Assembly: GCA_023511325.1 (NCBI GenBank)
Contig: JAIMBU010000161.1
Location: 1 to 6,529, forward strand
From: Gorillibacterium sp.
GTDB lineage: Bacteria > Bacillota > Bacilli > Paenibacillales > NBRC-103111
DNA: 6,529 nucleotides
Direction: 5' to 3'
Position 1 is the first letter of the stretch; the number at the start of each line of letters is the position of its first letter. Positions 1 through 6,237 of the stretch are shown here, in pieces. The notes beneath the pieces are model-generated. The model was not told the DNA's origin. It saw only the letters and a list, made by a program, of their open reading frames with translations, and searched no databases. A program made the translations under genes and the position numbers.

Positions 1-302
1 CCCTTCTTCCCTGCTGCCCGAGGTTAAACCCTCCGATACCATTTTTTCGGATATACGTCAGACGACAGCCTTTTCAAGGAAAGGGTGCCGAGGGAACGAT
101 GACATATGCGCTTGAAGCCGTCATCCGTCAACTGGTGACAGTATCAAATGGAAGCAGGAGCCCCCTATTGGGATCCTTACGTCCGTGCAGCAATTACCGG
201 CATGAAATTTCAAAAAGAAACTCCAAAACCACTCTTATAGTGGGTTGGAGTCTCGTTGGAAAAATCAATCTTGGTTAAGTTGTCCCATGGCTCCGTTTAG
301 AG
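1..302. other. stretch without a confident gene, downstream of gcvH
   Basis: I see no recognisable gene here. Some short open stretches exist on the plus strand. Frame 3 is open from the window edge to a TAA near 276. Frame 1 reads a protein-like tail from an ATG at 148 to a TAG at 238-240 (MEAGAPYWDPYVRAAITGMK...), but it has a stop at 136-138, a weak ribosome binding site, and it runs into the gcvH terminator hairpin. I recognise none of these. The stretch may hold the decayed 3' end of a gene entering from the left, or only noncoding DNA. Apart from this, the only supported element is the minus-strand terminator at 211-251. Confidence 0.4.
211..251 (-). terminator. intrinsic terminator of gcvH
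   Basis: On the minus strand, ACTCCAACCCACT (251-239) and AGTGGTTTTGGAGT (233-220) form a stem of 7 plus 5 base pairs with a small internal irregularity and a 5-nt loop. It is followed on that strand by a T-rich run, TTCTTTTTG (219-211). It lies about 50 nt after the gcvH stop codon, so it should end the monocistronic gcvH transcript. The plus strand has no T-run after the hairpin, so it looks one-directional. Confidence 0.85.
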
Positions 303-698
303 TTACTCTTCCACGGTAAGCAGTTCGTAATCTTCGGGACTAAGCAAGCTTGCGAGAGCCTCTGTTGCTTCTACCGTTGTCTCAATCTCCACGATCCAGC
401 CATCACCATAAGGCTGTTCGTTGACAAGCTCAGGAAGATCGATCAGTGCTTCATTCACCTTGACGACAACGCCAGCAACCGGCGTATAGAGATCCGAAAC
501 AGTCTTTACCGATTCAATCGTTCCAATGCTGTCTCCAGCTTCGACGCTTGCTCCCACTCCAGGAAGCTCAACAAACACAATGTCACCCAAACGACTTTGA
601 GCAAAATCAGTGATTCCGACACGGATGATCTTCGTATCTCTTACTTCCGCCCATTCATGTTCCTTGCTGTAAACCAGATCGCTTTTAACCTCACTCAT
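303..698 (-). CDS. gcvH: glycine cleavage system H protein (lipoyl carrier)
   Basis: GcvH is the small cytoplasmic carrier of the glycine cleavage complex. Its lipoyl-lysine arm takes the aminomethyl group from the P protein, passes it to the T protein and is reoxidised by dihydrolipoamide dehydrogenase. The 131-residue protein has the usual family length. The lipoylation site is visible as IESVKTVSDLYTP with Lys65 as the modified residue, preceded by GDIVFVELPGVG (38-49) and followed by the family signature EQPYGDGWIVEI. The ATG at 698 has a good ribosome binding site (GTGAGG, 8 nt upstream). The gene is divergent from the gcvT operon, with its own promoter (786-813) and terminator (211-251), and has no riboswitch. 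In Bacillus subtilis GcvH also relays lipoyl groups to other 2-oxoacid dehydrogenases; the separate control here suits such a role, but that is inference. Confidence 0.98.
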   Translation of the reverse strand: MSEVKSDLVYSKEHEWAEVRDTKIIRVGITDFAQSRLGDIVFVELPGVGASVEAGDSIGTIESVKTVSDLYTPVAGVVVKVNEALIDLPELVNEQPYGDGWIVEIETTVEATEALASLLSPEDYELLTVEE

Positions 699-705
699 GG
701 ATTAC

Positions 706-714
706 GCCTCACTT
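706..714 (-). promoter_or_regulatory. ribosome binding site of gcvH
   Basis: Read on the minus strand, AAAGTGAGG lies before the ATG at 698, with 8 nt between GAGG and the start codon. It supports this start for GcvH, which also matches the normal N-terminus of the family (short lead, then YSKEHEWAEV). Confidence 0.7.
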
Positions 715-785
715 TGTATGGAGTTGCGCTTCCCAATGATTCAGGAAGTCTAATTTCATAGGCCAAAAAAACTCTACGTAATAAA

Positions 786-813
786 AGTATAGGCATGTAC
801 AGAAACTTGTCAA
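786..813 (-). promoter_or_regulatory. sigma-A-type promoter of gcvH
   Basis: On the minus strand a perfect -35 box TTGACA (813-808) is followed after 16 bp by TATACT (791-786), a near-consensus -10. Transcription should start near 779, which gives an 80-nt leader before the gcvH ATG. That leader has a weak hairpin (CTTCC/GGAAG, about 729-748) but no riboswitch that I recognise. The strong boxes suggest well-expressed, largely constitutive transcription. Confidence 0.75.
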
Positions 814-843
814 ACGTTTTATTCGTGGATGATGTTACGTTTA

Positions 844-872
844 TTGACATTTGACCGTTTTTACCGTATTAA
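844..872 (+). promoter_or_regulatory. sigma-A-type promoter of the gcvT-gcvPA-gcvPB operon
   Basis: TTGACA (844-849), 17 bp, then TATTAA (867-872), a 4-of-6 match to the -10 consensus. Transcription should start near 879, about 30 nt before P1 of the first glycine aptamer. A second -35-like TTGACC (851-856) overlaps, but I find no well-spaced -10 for it. The -35 box lies only 30 bp from the -35 of the divergent gcvH promoter, so bound polymerases or a regulator in the gap could affect both. Confidence 0.65.
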
Positions 873-906
873 TGAGTATATAAATAACGACATATGGCGG
901 ATGAAA

Positions 907-992
907 GTCATGGGAGAGATTACCGGATCTAAGCGGTAACGCCGAAGGAGTAAGCCCGAAGGGGTGAATCTCTCAGGCAAAAGGACCATGGC
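907..992 (+). promoter_or_regulatory. glycine riboswitch, aptamer 1
   Basis: First aptamer of a tandem glycine riboswitch (Rfam glycine family by recognition). P1 is CATGG (909-913) with CCATG (986-990). P2 is GAGAGAT (914-920) with ATCTCTC (968-974). P3 is TACCG (921-925) with CGGTA (934-938). The conserved core GCCGAAGGAG follows at 941, and the aptamer closes with the signature CTCAGGCAAAAGGA (972-985). A leader GCG (897-899) can pair with CGC (997-999) in the linker, next to purine-rich GATGA and GGA. This is consistent with the leader-linker kink-turn described for this class. Confidence 0.95.
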
Positions 993-996
993 CGGA

Positions 997-1103
997 CGCG
1001 TCTCTGGAGAGCACCCATCAATAGGGTCACCCAAGGGGAAACTTTTGCCAGCATGAACGACAAGAGGTAACTCTCAGGTACAAAGGACAGGGAAAAAGAC
1101 ACG
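997..1103 (+). promoter_or_regulatory. glycine riboswitch, aptamer 2
   Basis: Second aptamer. P1 is TCTCTG (1001-1006) with CAGGGA (1088-1093), including one G-U pair. P2 is GAGAG (1007-1011) with CTCTC (1071-1075). P3 contains ACCC (1013-1016) with GGGT (1024-1027). The signature CTCAGGTACAAAGGACAG is present at 1073-1090. The core reads CCCAAGGGGAAAC, where the family usually has CCGAAGG followed by a purine/C/A-rich tail, so one strongly conserved G appears as C and a base may be missing. The 3' strand of P1 is also the 5' arm of the terminator at 1085-1140, so folding of the aptamer and of the terminator exclude each other. This predicts readthrough when glycine is bound. Confidence 0.93.
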
Positions 1104-1152
1104 GAATGCCTACGGGCGACCGTCTCTTTTTTCGCTGTCCGTTTTTATTTTT
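1085..1152 (+). terminator. riboswitch-controlled intrinsic terminator (expression platform)
   Basis: GGACAGGGAAAAAGACACGG (1085-1104) pairs with the stretch 1120-1140, which ends in CTGTCC, giving a stem of about 20 bp with a few mismatches and a bulge. Its top is a second short helix GCC (1108-1110)/GGC (1115-1117) closed by the stable tetraloop C(UACG)G. A T-rich run GTTTTTATTTTT follows (1141-1152). The 5' arm includes the conserved GGACAG and the P1 3' strand of aptamer 2, so glycine binding should block the hairpin and allow transcription into gcvT. Confidence 0.88.
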
Positions 1153-1190
1153 CGGCTAATCAGACTATTTTTATACCCATTCCATGTAAA

Positions 1191-1196
1191 GAGGTG
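1191..1196 (+). promoter_or_regulatory. ribosome binding site that decides the gcvT start
   Basis: AAAGAGGTG ends at 1196. The ATG at 1204 lies 7 nt downstream, near the optimum, while the in-frame GTG at 1201 lies only 4 nt away. I therefore prefer the ATG at 1204. The choice changes the protein by one residue. Confidence 0.65.
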
Positions 1197-1203
1197 CCCT
1201 GTG

Positions 1204-2349
1204 ATGTCCCATTTAAAAAGAACGCCTTTATTCCCGTTATATGCTGCACATGCTGGTGCTCGCTGCATTGATTTTGGTGGTTGGGAGCTACCTGTACAGT
1301 TTGCTGGAATCCAGATCGAGCATGATACCGTTCGCACACGAGCGGGACTGTTTGATGTCTCCCATATGGGAGAAGTTATGGTAAGCGGCCCTGCCGCTGA
1401 AGCCTACCTGCAGTTTCTCACCGTGAATGACGTCTCACGACTTGAAGATGGCAAAGCTCAATACAGTTTAATGTGCTATCCCCATGGAGGTACGATTGAT
1501 GATCTGCTCATCTACCGCTTCTCCCGCGAGAAATTTCTCGTTGTCCTCAATGCCGCAAATATTGAAAAGGACTTGGAATGGATGGAGGATCACCTGCTTG
1601 ATGGAGTCACCGTCGAAAACCTCTCCGCTGACATGTCCTTGATTGCTCTCCAAGGGCCACAGGCTTCTGCCATTATGGCCAAGGTTGCTAGCTTCACGGC
1701 AACTATTGTTTCGGCTTCCTTTTCCGAGCTCAAGCCATTTACTTTTGTACCTGAAGCCACCGTTTTTGGAGCATCGGCCATCGTCTCTCGCACCGGTTAT
1801 ACCGGAGAAGATGGCTTTGAGCTTTACGTTGCGGCAGCAGATGCTCCCGCTGTTTGGAATGGACTGCTTGCTGCTGGGGAAGAATTTGGAATTACTCCTA
1901 TTGGGCTAGGTGCCCGCGATACGCTGCGCTTTGAGGCTTGTCTCTCTCTGTATGGACAGGAGCTTTCGGCAGATATTTCTCCGCTGGAGGCGGGTCTAAA
2001 GCGTTTTGTCCGATTGGATAAAGCCAACTTTATTGGTCGTGAGGCATTGCTAAAACAGGATACCGAGGGCTTATCGCGCAGGCTTGTCGGCATCGAAATG
2101 ATCGACCGAGGTATTCCCCGATCACATTATCCACTTTATGTTGGAGATAAACGCATCGGTGAGGTTACGACAGGAACACGCTCCCCTTCGCTCAAACGGG
2201 ATTTGGGGCTTGCCCTGCTGGAAACTGAATACGCTGAGCTTGGCACCGAAATTCTCATTGAAATCCGCGGTAAAATGCTGAGGGCACAGGTCGTTGCGAC
2301 CCCTTTTTACAAAAAGCCGAAGCTAGCCGTTCAAAAATCTGATGTTTAA
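1204..2349 (+). CDS. gcvT: aminomethyltransferase (glycine cleavage T protein)
   Basis: GcvT transfers the aminomethyl carbon from the lipoyl arm of GcvH to tetrahydrofolate, giving 5,10-methylene-THF and free ammonia, in the cytoplasm. The product is 381 residues, slightly longer than the roughly 360 of Bacillus GcvT, mostly through its C-terminal tail. Family landmarks in order: FDVSHMGE (50-57); GGTIDDLL (95-102), which carries the catalytic Asp pair region; NAANIEKD (116-123); ALQGPQA (148-154); the folate-site motif [14 protein letters not shown] (195-208); [20 protein letters not shown] (234-253); and the C-terminal barrel-domain motif [10 protein letters not shown] (319-328). It is the first gene of the riboswitch-controlled operon and stops 15 nt before gcvPA. 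An in-frame GTG at 1201 is an alternative start but sits too close to the ribosome binding site. Confidence 0.97.
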   Translation: MSHLKRTPLFPLYAAHAGARCIDFGGWELPVQFAGIQIEHDTVRTRAGLFDVSHMGEVMVSGPAAEAYLQFLTVNDVSRLEDGKAQYSLMCYPHGGTIDDLLIYRFSREKFLVVLNAANIEKDLEWMEDHLLDGVTVENLSADMSLIALQGPQASAIMAKVASFTATIVSASFSELKPFTFVPEATVFGASAIVSRTGYTGEDGFELYVAAADAPAVWNGLLAAGEEFGITPIGLGARDTLRFEACLSLYGQELSADISPLEAGLKRFVRLDKANFIGREALLKQDTEGLSRRLVGIEMIDRGIPRSHYPLYVGDKRIGEVTTGTRSPSLKRDLGLALLETEYAELGTEILIEIRGKMLRAQVVATPFYKKPKLAVQKSDV

Positions 2350-2364
2350 GAGGAGTGGAAAGCA

Positions 2365-3717
2365 ATGAAGCATCGTTACTTGCCGGTTACAGAAAAGGAT
2401 GAAAAAGAAATGCTCCAGGTTATCGGCATCGACAGTGTTGATCAACTGTTTGCTGATATTCCCGCGTCTATTCGCTTTAAGGGCACACTTCCCGTTTCAG
2501 CAGCACTGGATGAATATGCACTGCTGCGACATATGGGTCAGCTAGCCGGGAAGAATGCCGATCTCGATCGGTATGTGAGCTTTCTAGGTGCGGGAATTTA
2601 TGATCATCACGTCCCCGTCGTCATCAACCATATGATCTCTCGCTCCGAGTTCTATACGGCATATACGCCTTACCAGCCGGAAATCAGCCAAGGTGAGCTG
2701 CAAGCTATTTTTGAATTTCAATCCTACATTTGTGAACTGACCGGAATGGCTGCCGCCAACGCCAGCATGTATGACGGAGCGACTGCCTTAGCTGAAGCCG
2801 GGGCGCTCGCCAGTGGAGCGACCAAACGCAAACGAATTGTCGTTTCACGTGCGGTTCATCCCGAAGCTCGGCAGATTCTATTAACCTCTGCACATGGCTT
2901 AAATCTAGAGATCGTCGAGGTAGGCTGCGTAGATGGCGTGACCGATTTGGTCGCGTTGAAAGCAGCAATCAATGACAAAACTGCGGCTGTCATTGTTCAG
3001 TCGCCTAACTTCTTTGGCGGTATCGAGGATATTCCAGCGATGGAGCCCGACATTCATGCAGCAGGAGCATTGCTGATCGTCAGCGCTAATCCGCTCTCCC
3101 TTGGCCTTCTTGAGGCGCCAGGCAAATGGCGCGCGGATATCGTTGTTGGTGATGCGCAGCCGCTCGGTATTTCCTCCTCGCTCGGCGGCCCTACCTGCGG
3201 ATATTTTGCCGTGGCTGAGCCGTGGAAGCGGCGGATGCCCGGTCGCATTGTCGGTCAAACGGTCGATCGCGAAGGCAAACGCAGCTTCGTCTTGACCCTA
3301 CAAGCACGTGAGCAGCATATCCGTCGGGAGAAGGCGACCTCGAACATCTGCTCGAATCAAGCCTTACTTGCTCTCTGTGCTTCCATCTACCTGTCCGTGA
3401 TGGGCAAGGAAGGTCTGCGTGAAGCCGCCCTGCTAAACCTGCAAAAAGCGCACTATGCTGCCACTACACTGCGCTCCCTTCCCGGTGTTACTGTTCCTCT
3501 GAACGCAGCCTTCTTCAATGAATTTGTGATTAAGCTGCCACAGCAAGCTAACCTCGCTGCGCTTAATGAAAAGCTGTTGGAGGCTGGTTTTATCGGAGGT
3601 TACGATCTTGGCCGCGATTACCCTGAGCTTGCCGGCCACATGCTAGTCGCTGTTACCGAACGCAGAACCAAGGAAGAGATTGACCAATTCGCTGCCCGAT
3701 TGGGGGAACTTCTATGA
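2365..3717 (+). CDS. gcvPA: glycine dehydrogenase (decarboxylating) subunit 1
   Basis: This is the N-terminal half of a split P protein. With GcvPB it forms the PLP enzyme that decarboxylates glycine and loads GcvH. It is 450 residues long, the normal length for this subunit. Visible landmarks are [13 protein letters not shown] near the start, [13 protein letters not shown] (72-84), [10 protein letters not shown] (101-110), [15 protein letters not shown] (131-145), VQSPNFFG (211-218), GDAQPLG (262-268), GGPTCGYFA (274-282) and MPGRIVG (291-297). It lacks the PLP-binding lysine motif, as expected, since that lies in GcvPB. The ATG has a strong AGGAG (2351-2355), 9 nt upstream. The stop codon overlaps the gcvPB start as ATGA, so the two subunits are probably translationally coupled and made in equal amounts. 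Confidence 0.97.
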   Translation: MKHRYLPVTEKDEKEMLQVIGIDSVDQLFADIPASIRFKGTLPVSAALDEYALLRHMGQLAGKNADLDRYVSFLGAGIYDHHVPVVINHMISRSEFYTAYTPYQPEISQGELQAIFEFQSYICELTGMAAANASMYDGATALAEAGALASGATKRKRIVVSRAVHPEARQILLTSAHGLNLEIVEVGCVDGVTDLVALKAAINDKTAAVIVQSPNFFGGIEDIPAMEPDIHAAGALLIVSANPLSLGLLEAPGKWRADIVVGDAQPLGISSSLGGPTCGYFAVAEPWKRRMPGRIVGQTVDREGKRSFVLTLQAREQHIRREKATSNICSNQALLALCASIYLSVMGKEGLREAALLNLQKAHYAATTLRSLPGVTVPLNAAFFNEFVIKLPQQANLAALNEKLLEAGFIGGYDLGRDYPELAGHMLVAVTERRTKEEIDQFAARLGELL

Positions 3718-5312
3718 ACAACAACGATAAATCTGCGCACAGCACTATACCTACCGATCACACACTATCAACACAGTCGGAGCAATCGACGAATAATGAA
3801 GCGTCGACTGCTGAGCGTAGCTTACCCAAGCATGACCAAGCGCTGATCTTCGAGTTGAGCCAGCCGGGGCGTATTGGGTATTCTCTACCCGAGTGTGACG
3901 TACCCGTGCTAGACCCTACCGCGCTAATTCCCACTCACCTGCTTCGTGCCAAGCCTGCTGCACTTCCTGAGGTGTACGAGGTTGATGTGATCCGCCACTA
4001 CACCGCCCTTTCACGCCGTAACTTTGGGATCGATAATGGCTTCTACCCACTTGGCTCTTGTACGATGAAATACAACCCGAAAATCAACGAGGACACAGCT
4101 CGGTTTCCCGGCTTTGCCAAGATTCATCCTTACCAAGCGGAATCCTCAATTCAAGGTGCTTTAGAACTGATGTATGTGCTGCAACAGGACTTAGCTGCGA
4201 TCACGGGCATGGACAAAGTAACGTTACAGCCAGCAGCCGGTGCCCATGGAGAATGGACCGGACTGATGATGATTCGCGCCTATCACGAAAGCCGCGGGGA
4301 TAAGCAACGGATCAAGGTCATCGTTCCCGATTCATCACATGGTACCAATCCGGCAAGCGCAACGGTGGCTGGTTTCGAAACGGTGACCATTCGCTCTAAT
4401 GCCAAGGGCCTCGTCGACCTCGATGCACTGAAAGCGGCTGTCGGCGACGATACCGCTGCACTCATGCTGACAAACCCAAACACGCTCGGACTGTTCGAGC
4501 AGGACATTGTCGAGATTGCCCGCATTGTTCATGAAGCAGGTGGCCTGCTTTATTACGATGGTGCTAACTCCAACGCAATCATGGGCATTACCCGTCCGGG
4601 CGATATGGGCTTTGATGTGGTGCATCTCAACCTGCACAAAACATTCAGCACCCCCCACGGTGGAGGTGGTCCAGGTGCGGGGCCTGTTGGTGTCAATGCC
4701 AAGCTGATTCCTTTCCTACCCAAACCTATGGTTGAACGCAGGGAGTCAAGCGATTCCTCGGTTAACTCTGGCAAGGGTGATTATTACTTTGACTATGATC
4801 GACCCCACTCCATTGGCCGGGTTAAAGCTTTTTACGGCAACTTTGGTATTCTTGTGCGAGCCTATACCTATATCCGTTCCTACGGTCCCGAAGGACTGCG
4901 GCGGGTATCTGAGGTCGCGGTCCTCAATGCCAACTATATGCGTGTGCGTCTGGCGCCTTACTATGAAGCACCGTACAACGTGATCTGCAAGCATGAATTC
5001 GTTTTATCCGGCAAAAAGCTAGCTGCTTTCGGAGTGCATACGCTTGACGTTGCCAAACGTCTGCTTGATTTCGGCTACCATCCGCCAACCATCTACTTCC
5101 CGCTTAATGTGGAGGAGTGCATCATGATCGAGCCGACCGAAACCGAGAGCAAGGAAACGCTCGACGGCTTCATCGATACGATGATCCGCATTGCCCAAGA
5201 AGCCGAGCATGAGCCGGAGCTGCTGCGGAATGCACCGCACACAACAGTGATAAGTCGACCAGATGAAACGCTGGCAGCTCGCAAGCCGGTATTGAACTGC
5301 TCGTGTAGTTGA
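3714..5312 (+). CDS. gcvPB: glycine dehydrogenase (decarboxylating) subunit 2, PLP-binding
   Basis: This is the C-terminal half of the split P protein and carries the active site. The PLP lysine is Lys309 in [20 protein letters not shown], after the conserved [15 protein letters not shown] (171-185), [12 protein letters not shown] (205-216), NPNTLGLFE (254-262) and [10 protein letters not shown] (280-289). The C-terminal half has CKHEFVLSG (425-433) and [19 protein letters not shown] (462-480). It is 532 residues, against about 488 in B. subtilis. The excess is a Ser/Thr/Asn-rich N-terminus (about 1-40), a roughly 10-residue polar insertion near 342-355 ([15 protein letters not shown]) and a short Cys-containing end (NCSCS). 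No alternative in-frame start exists between codon 1 and conserved residue 48, and the ATGA overlap with gcvPA and a GGGGGA ribosome binding site support this start. Confidence 0.97.
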   Translation: MNNNDKSAHSTIPTDHTLSTQSEQSTNNEASTAERSLPKHDQALIFELSQPGRIGYSLPECDVPVLDPTALIPTHLLRAKPAALPEVYEVDVIRHYTALSRRNFGIDNGFYPLGSCTMKYNPKINEDTARFPGFAKIHPYQAESSIQGALELMYVLQQDLAAITGMDKVTLQPAAGAHGEWTGLMMIRAYHESRGDKQRIKVIVPDSSHGTNPASATVAGFETVTIRSNAKGLVDLDALKAAVGDDTAALMLTNPNTLGLFEQDIVEIARIVHEAGGLLYYDGANSNAIMGITRPGDMGFDVVHLNLHKTFSTPHGGGGPGAGPVGVNAKLIPFLPKPMVERRESSDSSVNSGKGDYYFDYDRPHSIGRVKAFYGNFGILVRAYTYIRSYGPEGLRRVSEVAVLNANYMRVRLAPYYEAPYNVICKHEFVLSGKKLAAFGVHTLDVAKRLLDFGYHPPTIYFPLNVEECIMIEPTETESKETLDGFIDTMIRIAQEAEHEPELLRNAPHTTVISRPDETLAARKPVLNCSCS

Positions 5313-5566
5313 TTGTTCAGCCAAGGGAGCTAGCTAGACGGGCTTAGTAACAAGCTGCTCATGAAACTGATTGCTAAGTTAGAAGGACCAAGTAACAAGC
5401 TGCCATGAAACTGATTGCTAAGTTAGAGGGGCCAAGTAACGAGCTGCTCATGAAACTGATTGCTAAAGGGACTAAGCAGCGGGTTGCTCAGTAGACGCAT
5501 AAGCTAAGCTGCCACTTTAAAAGTGGATTGCCTCCCAAACTTTATTCTTACCGAACGTTTAAGTGA
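5313..5566 (+). other. noncoding 3' region of the gcv operon
   Basis: This is the gap between the gcvPB stop and the operon terminator. It contains the tandem repeats (5346-5473) with degenerate traces on both sides (about 5319-5345 and 5474-5495), and a small palindrome CCACTTTAAAAGTGG (5512-5526) that can form a 5-7 bp hairpin. No gene with convincing coding features was found. The region is expected to be transcribed as part of the operon 3' untranslated region. Confidence 0.6.
5346..5473 (+). repeat. three tandem copies of a ~45-bp unit
   Basis: Units lie at 5346-5390 (45 bp), 5391-5434 (44 bp) and 5435-5473 (39 bp, shortened near its 3' end). All share AGTAAC(A/G)AGCTGC followed by CATGAAACTGATTGCTAA. 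Copy 2 has lost one base in TGCTCATG; copies 1 and 2 differ mainly at AGAAGGACCA versus AGAGGGGCCA. A degenerate fourth copy may follow (AAGCAGCGGGTTGCTCAGTAG, 5474-5494). Within each unit TTAGTAA-like and TTGCTAA ends can pair, giving an imperfect stem-loop per unit. The units also read as a 15-residue peptide repeat (SNKLLMKLIAKLEGP), but copy 2 is out of register, so I see no intact gene. Confidence 0.9.
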
Positions 5567-5600
5567 AACAGCTGGAGCAAATCTCTCCAGCTGTTCTTTT
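5567..5600 (+). terminator. intrinsic terminator of the gcv operon
   Basis: A perfect 11-bp stem AACAGCTGGAG (5567-5577)/CTCCAGCTGTT (5585-5595) with a 7-nt loop, followed by CTTTT (5596-5600). The stem is strong and the T-run is short. It lies 255 nt after the gcvPB stop and should end the gcvT-gcvPA-gcvPB transcript. Confidence 0.82.
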
Positions 5601-5714
5601 AGGTTAAACATCTGGTGAGTACTGAGAGCGCGTAGCCATTATTACTCATTGAATGCCAAACGCTTGAGTCTGCGGGGGCGGAGTAGGCTCAAAGCATGTT
5701 GATTTTAATATAGC
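5601..5714. other. intergenic stretch, nothing recognised
   Basis: No gene or ribosome binding site stands out. A hairpin can form from GCTTGAG (5662-5668) and CTCAAAGC (5688-5695) with a G-rich loop, but no T-run follows, so it is not a clear terminator. Confidence 0.4.
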
Positions 5715-5897
5715 AACTGCAAAACATACATCTAATTTCATCGTTATCGTCGATTCTCATTGATCCAACTGTAGAACATACAGTTAAAAAGTCGTTTTGC
5801 GCCAAAAAGCTAAATCAGGTCCGAATTAGATGTATGTTATACATCTAGATCTTAGCCCACCCCTTTTTAGGTCATAATAACTGTATGTTTTACAGTT
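5715..5897. repeat. four 19-bp semi-palindromic motifs in a symmetric array
   Basis: Four copies fit AACTGTANAACATACANTT: 5715-5733 (+), 5767-5785 (+), 5828-5846 (-) and 5879-5897 (-). Three of them are themselves near-palindromes with TGTA and TACA half-sites. Two point one way and two the other, with gaps of 33, 42 and 32 bp, so the whole 183-bp array is a dyad centred near 5806. The spacers themselves are not inverted repeats of each other, so it is the motifs that are conserved, not a general duplication. No flanking direct repeat was found. It could be a set of recombinase or transposase binding sites, a small non-autonomous element, or a multi-site operator. Confidence 0.85.
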
Positions 5898-5918
5898 GAC
5901 GGATTGTAAGATGAAGTG

Positions 5919-5955
5919 CGACACATAGAAAACAACCCATGGAGGGTTCGTGTCG
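5919..5955 (+). other. hairpin before the IS30-like remnant
   Basis: CGACAC (5919-5924) pairs with GTGTCG (5950-5955), and within it AACCC pairs with GGGTT around the loop ATGGA (5934-5948). A structured leader close to the transposase start is plausible for an insertion-sequence end, but its role here is unknown. Confidence 0.4.
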
Positions 5956-5997
5956 AATGAAGTTACCAGACACTATTCACACAAGGAGAATCCAACC

Positions 5998-6198
5998 ATG
6001 AGTTATACCTTTTTTAGCATAAGGGAACGAAGTCATTTCGAACTACTCACCAATTAGGGTGGTCAAACCGAGCATTTGGGTGTGAACCGAATCGCCCTCA
6101 TTCTAGCGTAGCCCATAAACTACCGCAATCAGAGGGACGGTCAATATGCAGCAGAAGTCTCACAAACCGCCTATGAGCAACGCGCGACTATCTTGTAA
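5998..6198 (+). pseudogene. IS30-like transposase, N-terminal remnant with stops
   Basis: The reading begins MSYTFFSIRERSHFELLTN, which resembles the start of IS30-family transposases (MSYTHLT..ER..., then a helix-turn-helix). A good ribosome binding site AAGGAG (5983-5988) lies 9 nt upstream. The frame is broken by TAG at 6055, TAG at 6109 and TAA at 6196. Past the first stops the same frame still looks transposase-like (GQYAAEVSQTAYEQRA, compare the YxAExAxxxYxxRR region of IS30). The catalytic DDE domain is absent. All this points to an old insertion whose gene decayed by point mutation and lost its 3' part. Family assignment is by memory of motifs and was not searched. Confidence 0.6.
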
Positions 6199-6237
6199 AA
6201 AACCAGAGATATAGACATTATTTACTGGCAAGATAGT
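6187..6237. repeat. 9-bp perfect inverted repeat at the junction of two IS remnants
   Basis: ACTATCTTG (6187-6195) and CAAGATAGT (6229-6237) are exact reverse complements separated by 33 bp. They lie where the IS30-like reading ends and the IS630-like reading begins. They could be remains of element ends or a chance hairpin. Confidence 0.55.

Noticed and set aside
1201..1203. GTG start for gcvT
   Set aside because: Only 4 nt from the ribosome binding site; the ATG at 1204 has the better spacing.
1110..1337. Minus-strand open frame of 75 codons over the riboswitch platform and gcvT start
   Set aside because: It overlaps the terminator hairpin and the start of gcvT, has no ribosome binding site and no recognisable motif.
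1824..2093. Minus-strand open frame inside gcvT
   Set aside because: It is a shadow of a well-conserved gene, with Ser/Arg-rich composition typical of antisense frames. The same applies to other frames inside gcvPA and gcvPB.
5346..5494. Tandem repeats as a CRISPR array
   Set aside because: Units are contiguous with no unique spacers, and no cas genes are present.
5879..5897. LexA-type SOS box (CTGT...ACAG)
   Set aside because: The gap is 7 bp where the proteobacterial box needs 8, and Bacillota LexA uses a different sequence (GAAC...GTTC).
5951..5957. Spo0A box TGTCGAA
   Set aside because: It matches the consensus, but it is only seven bases, lies in a hairpin arm beside a dead transposase gene and has no intact target gene.
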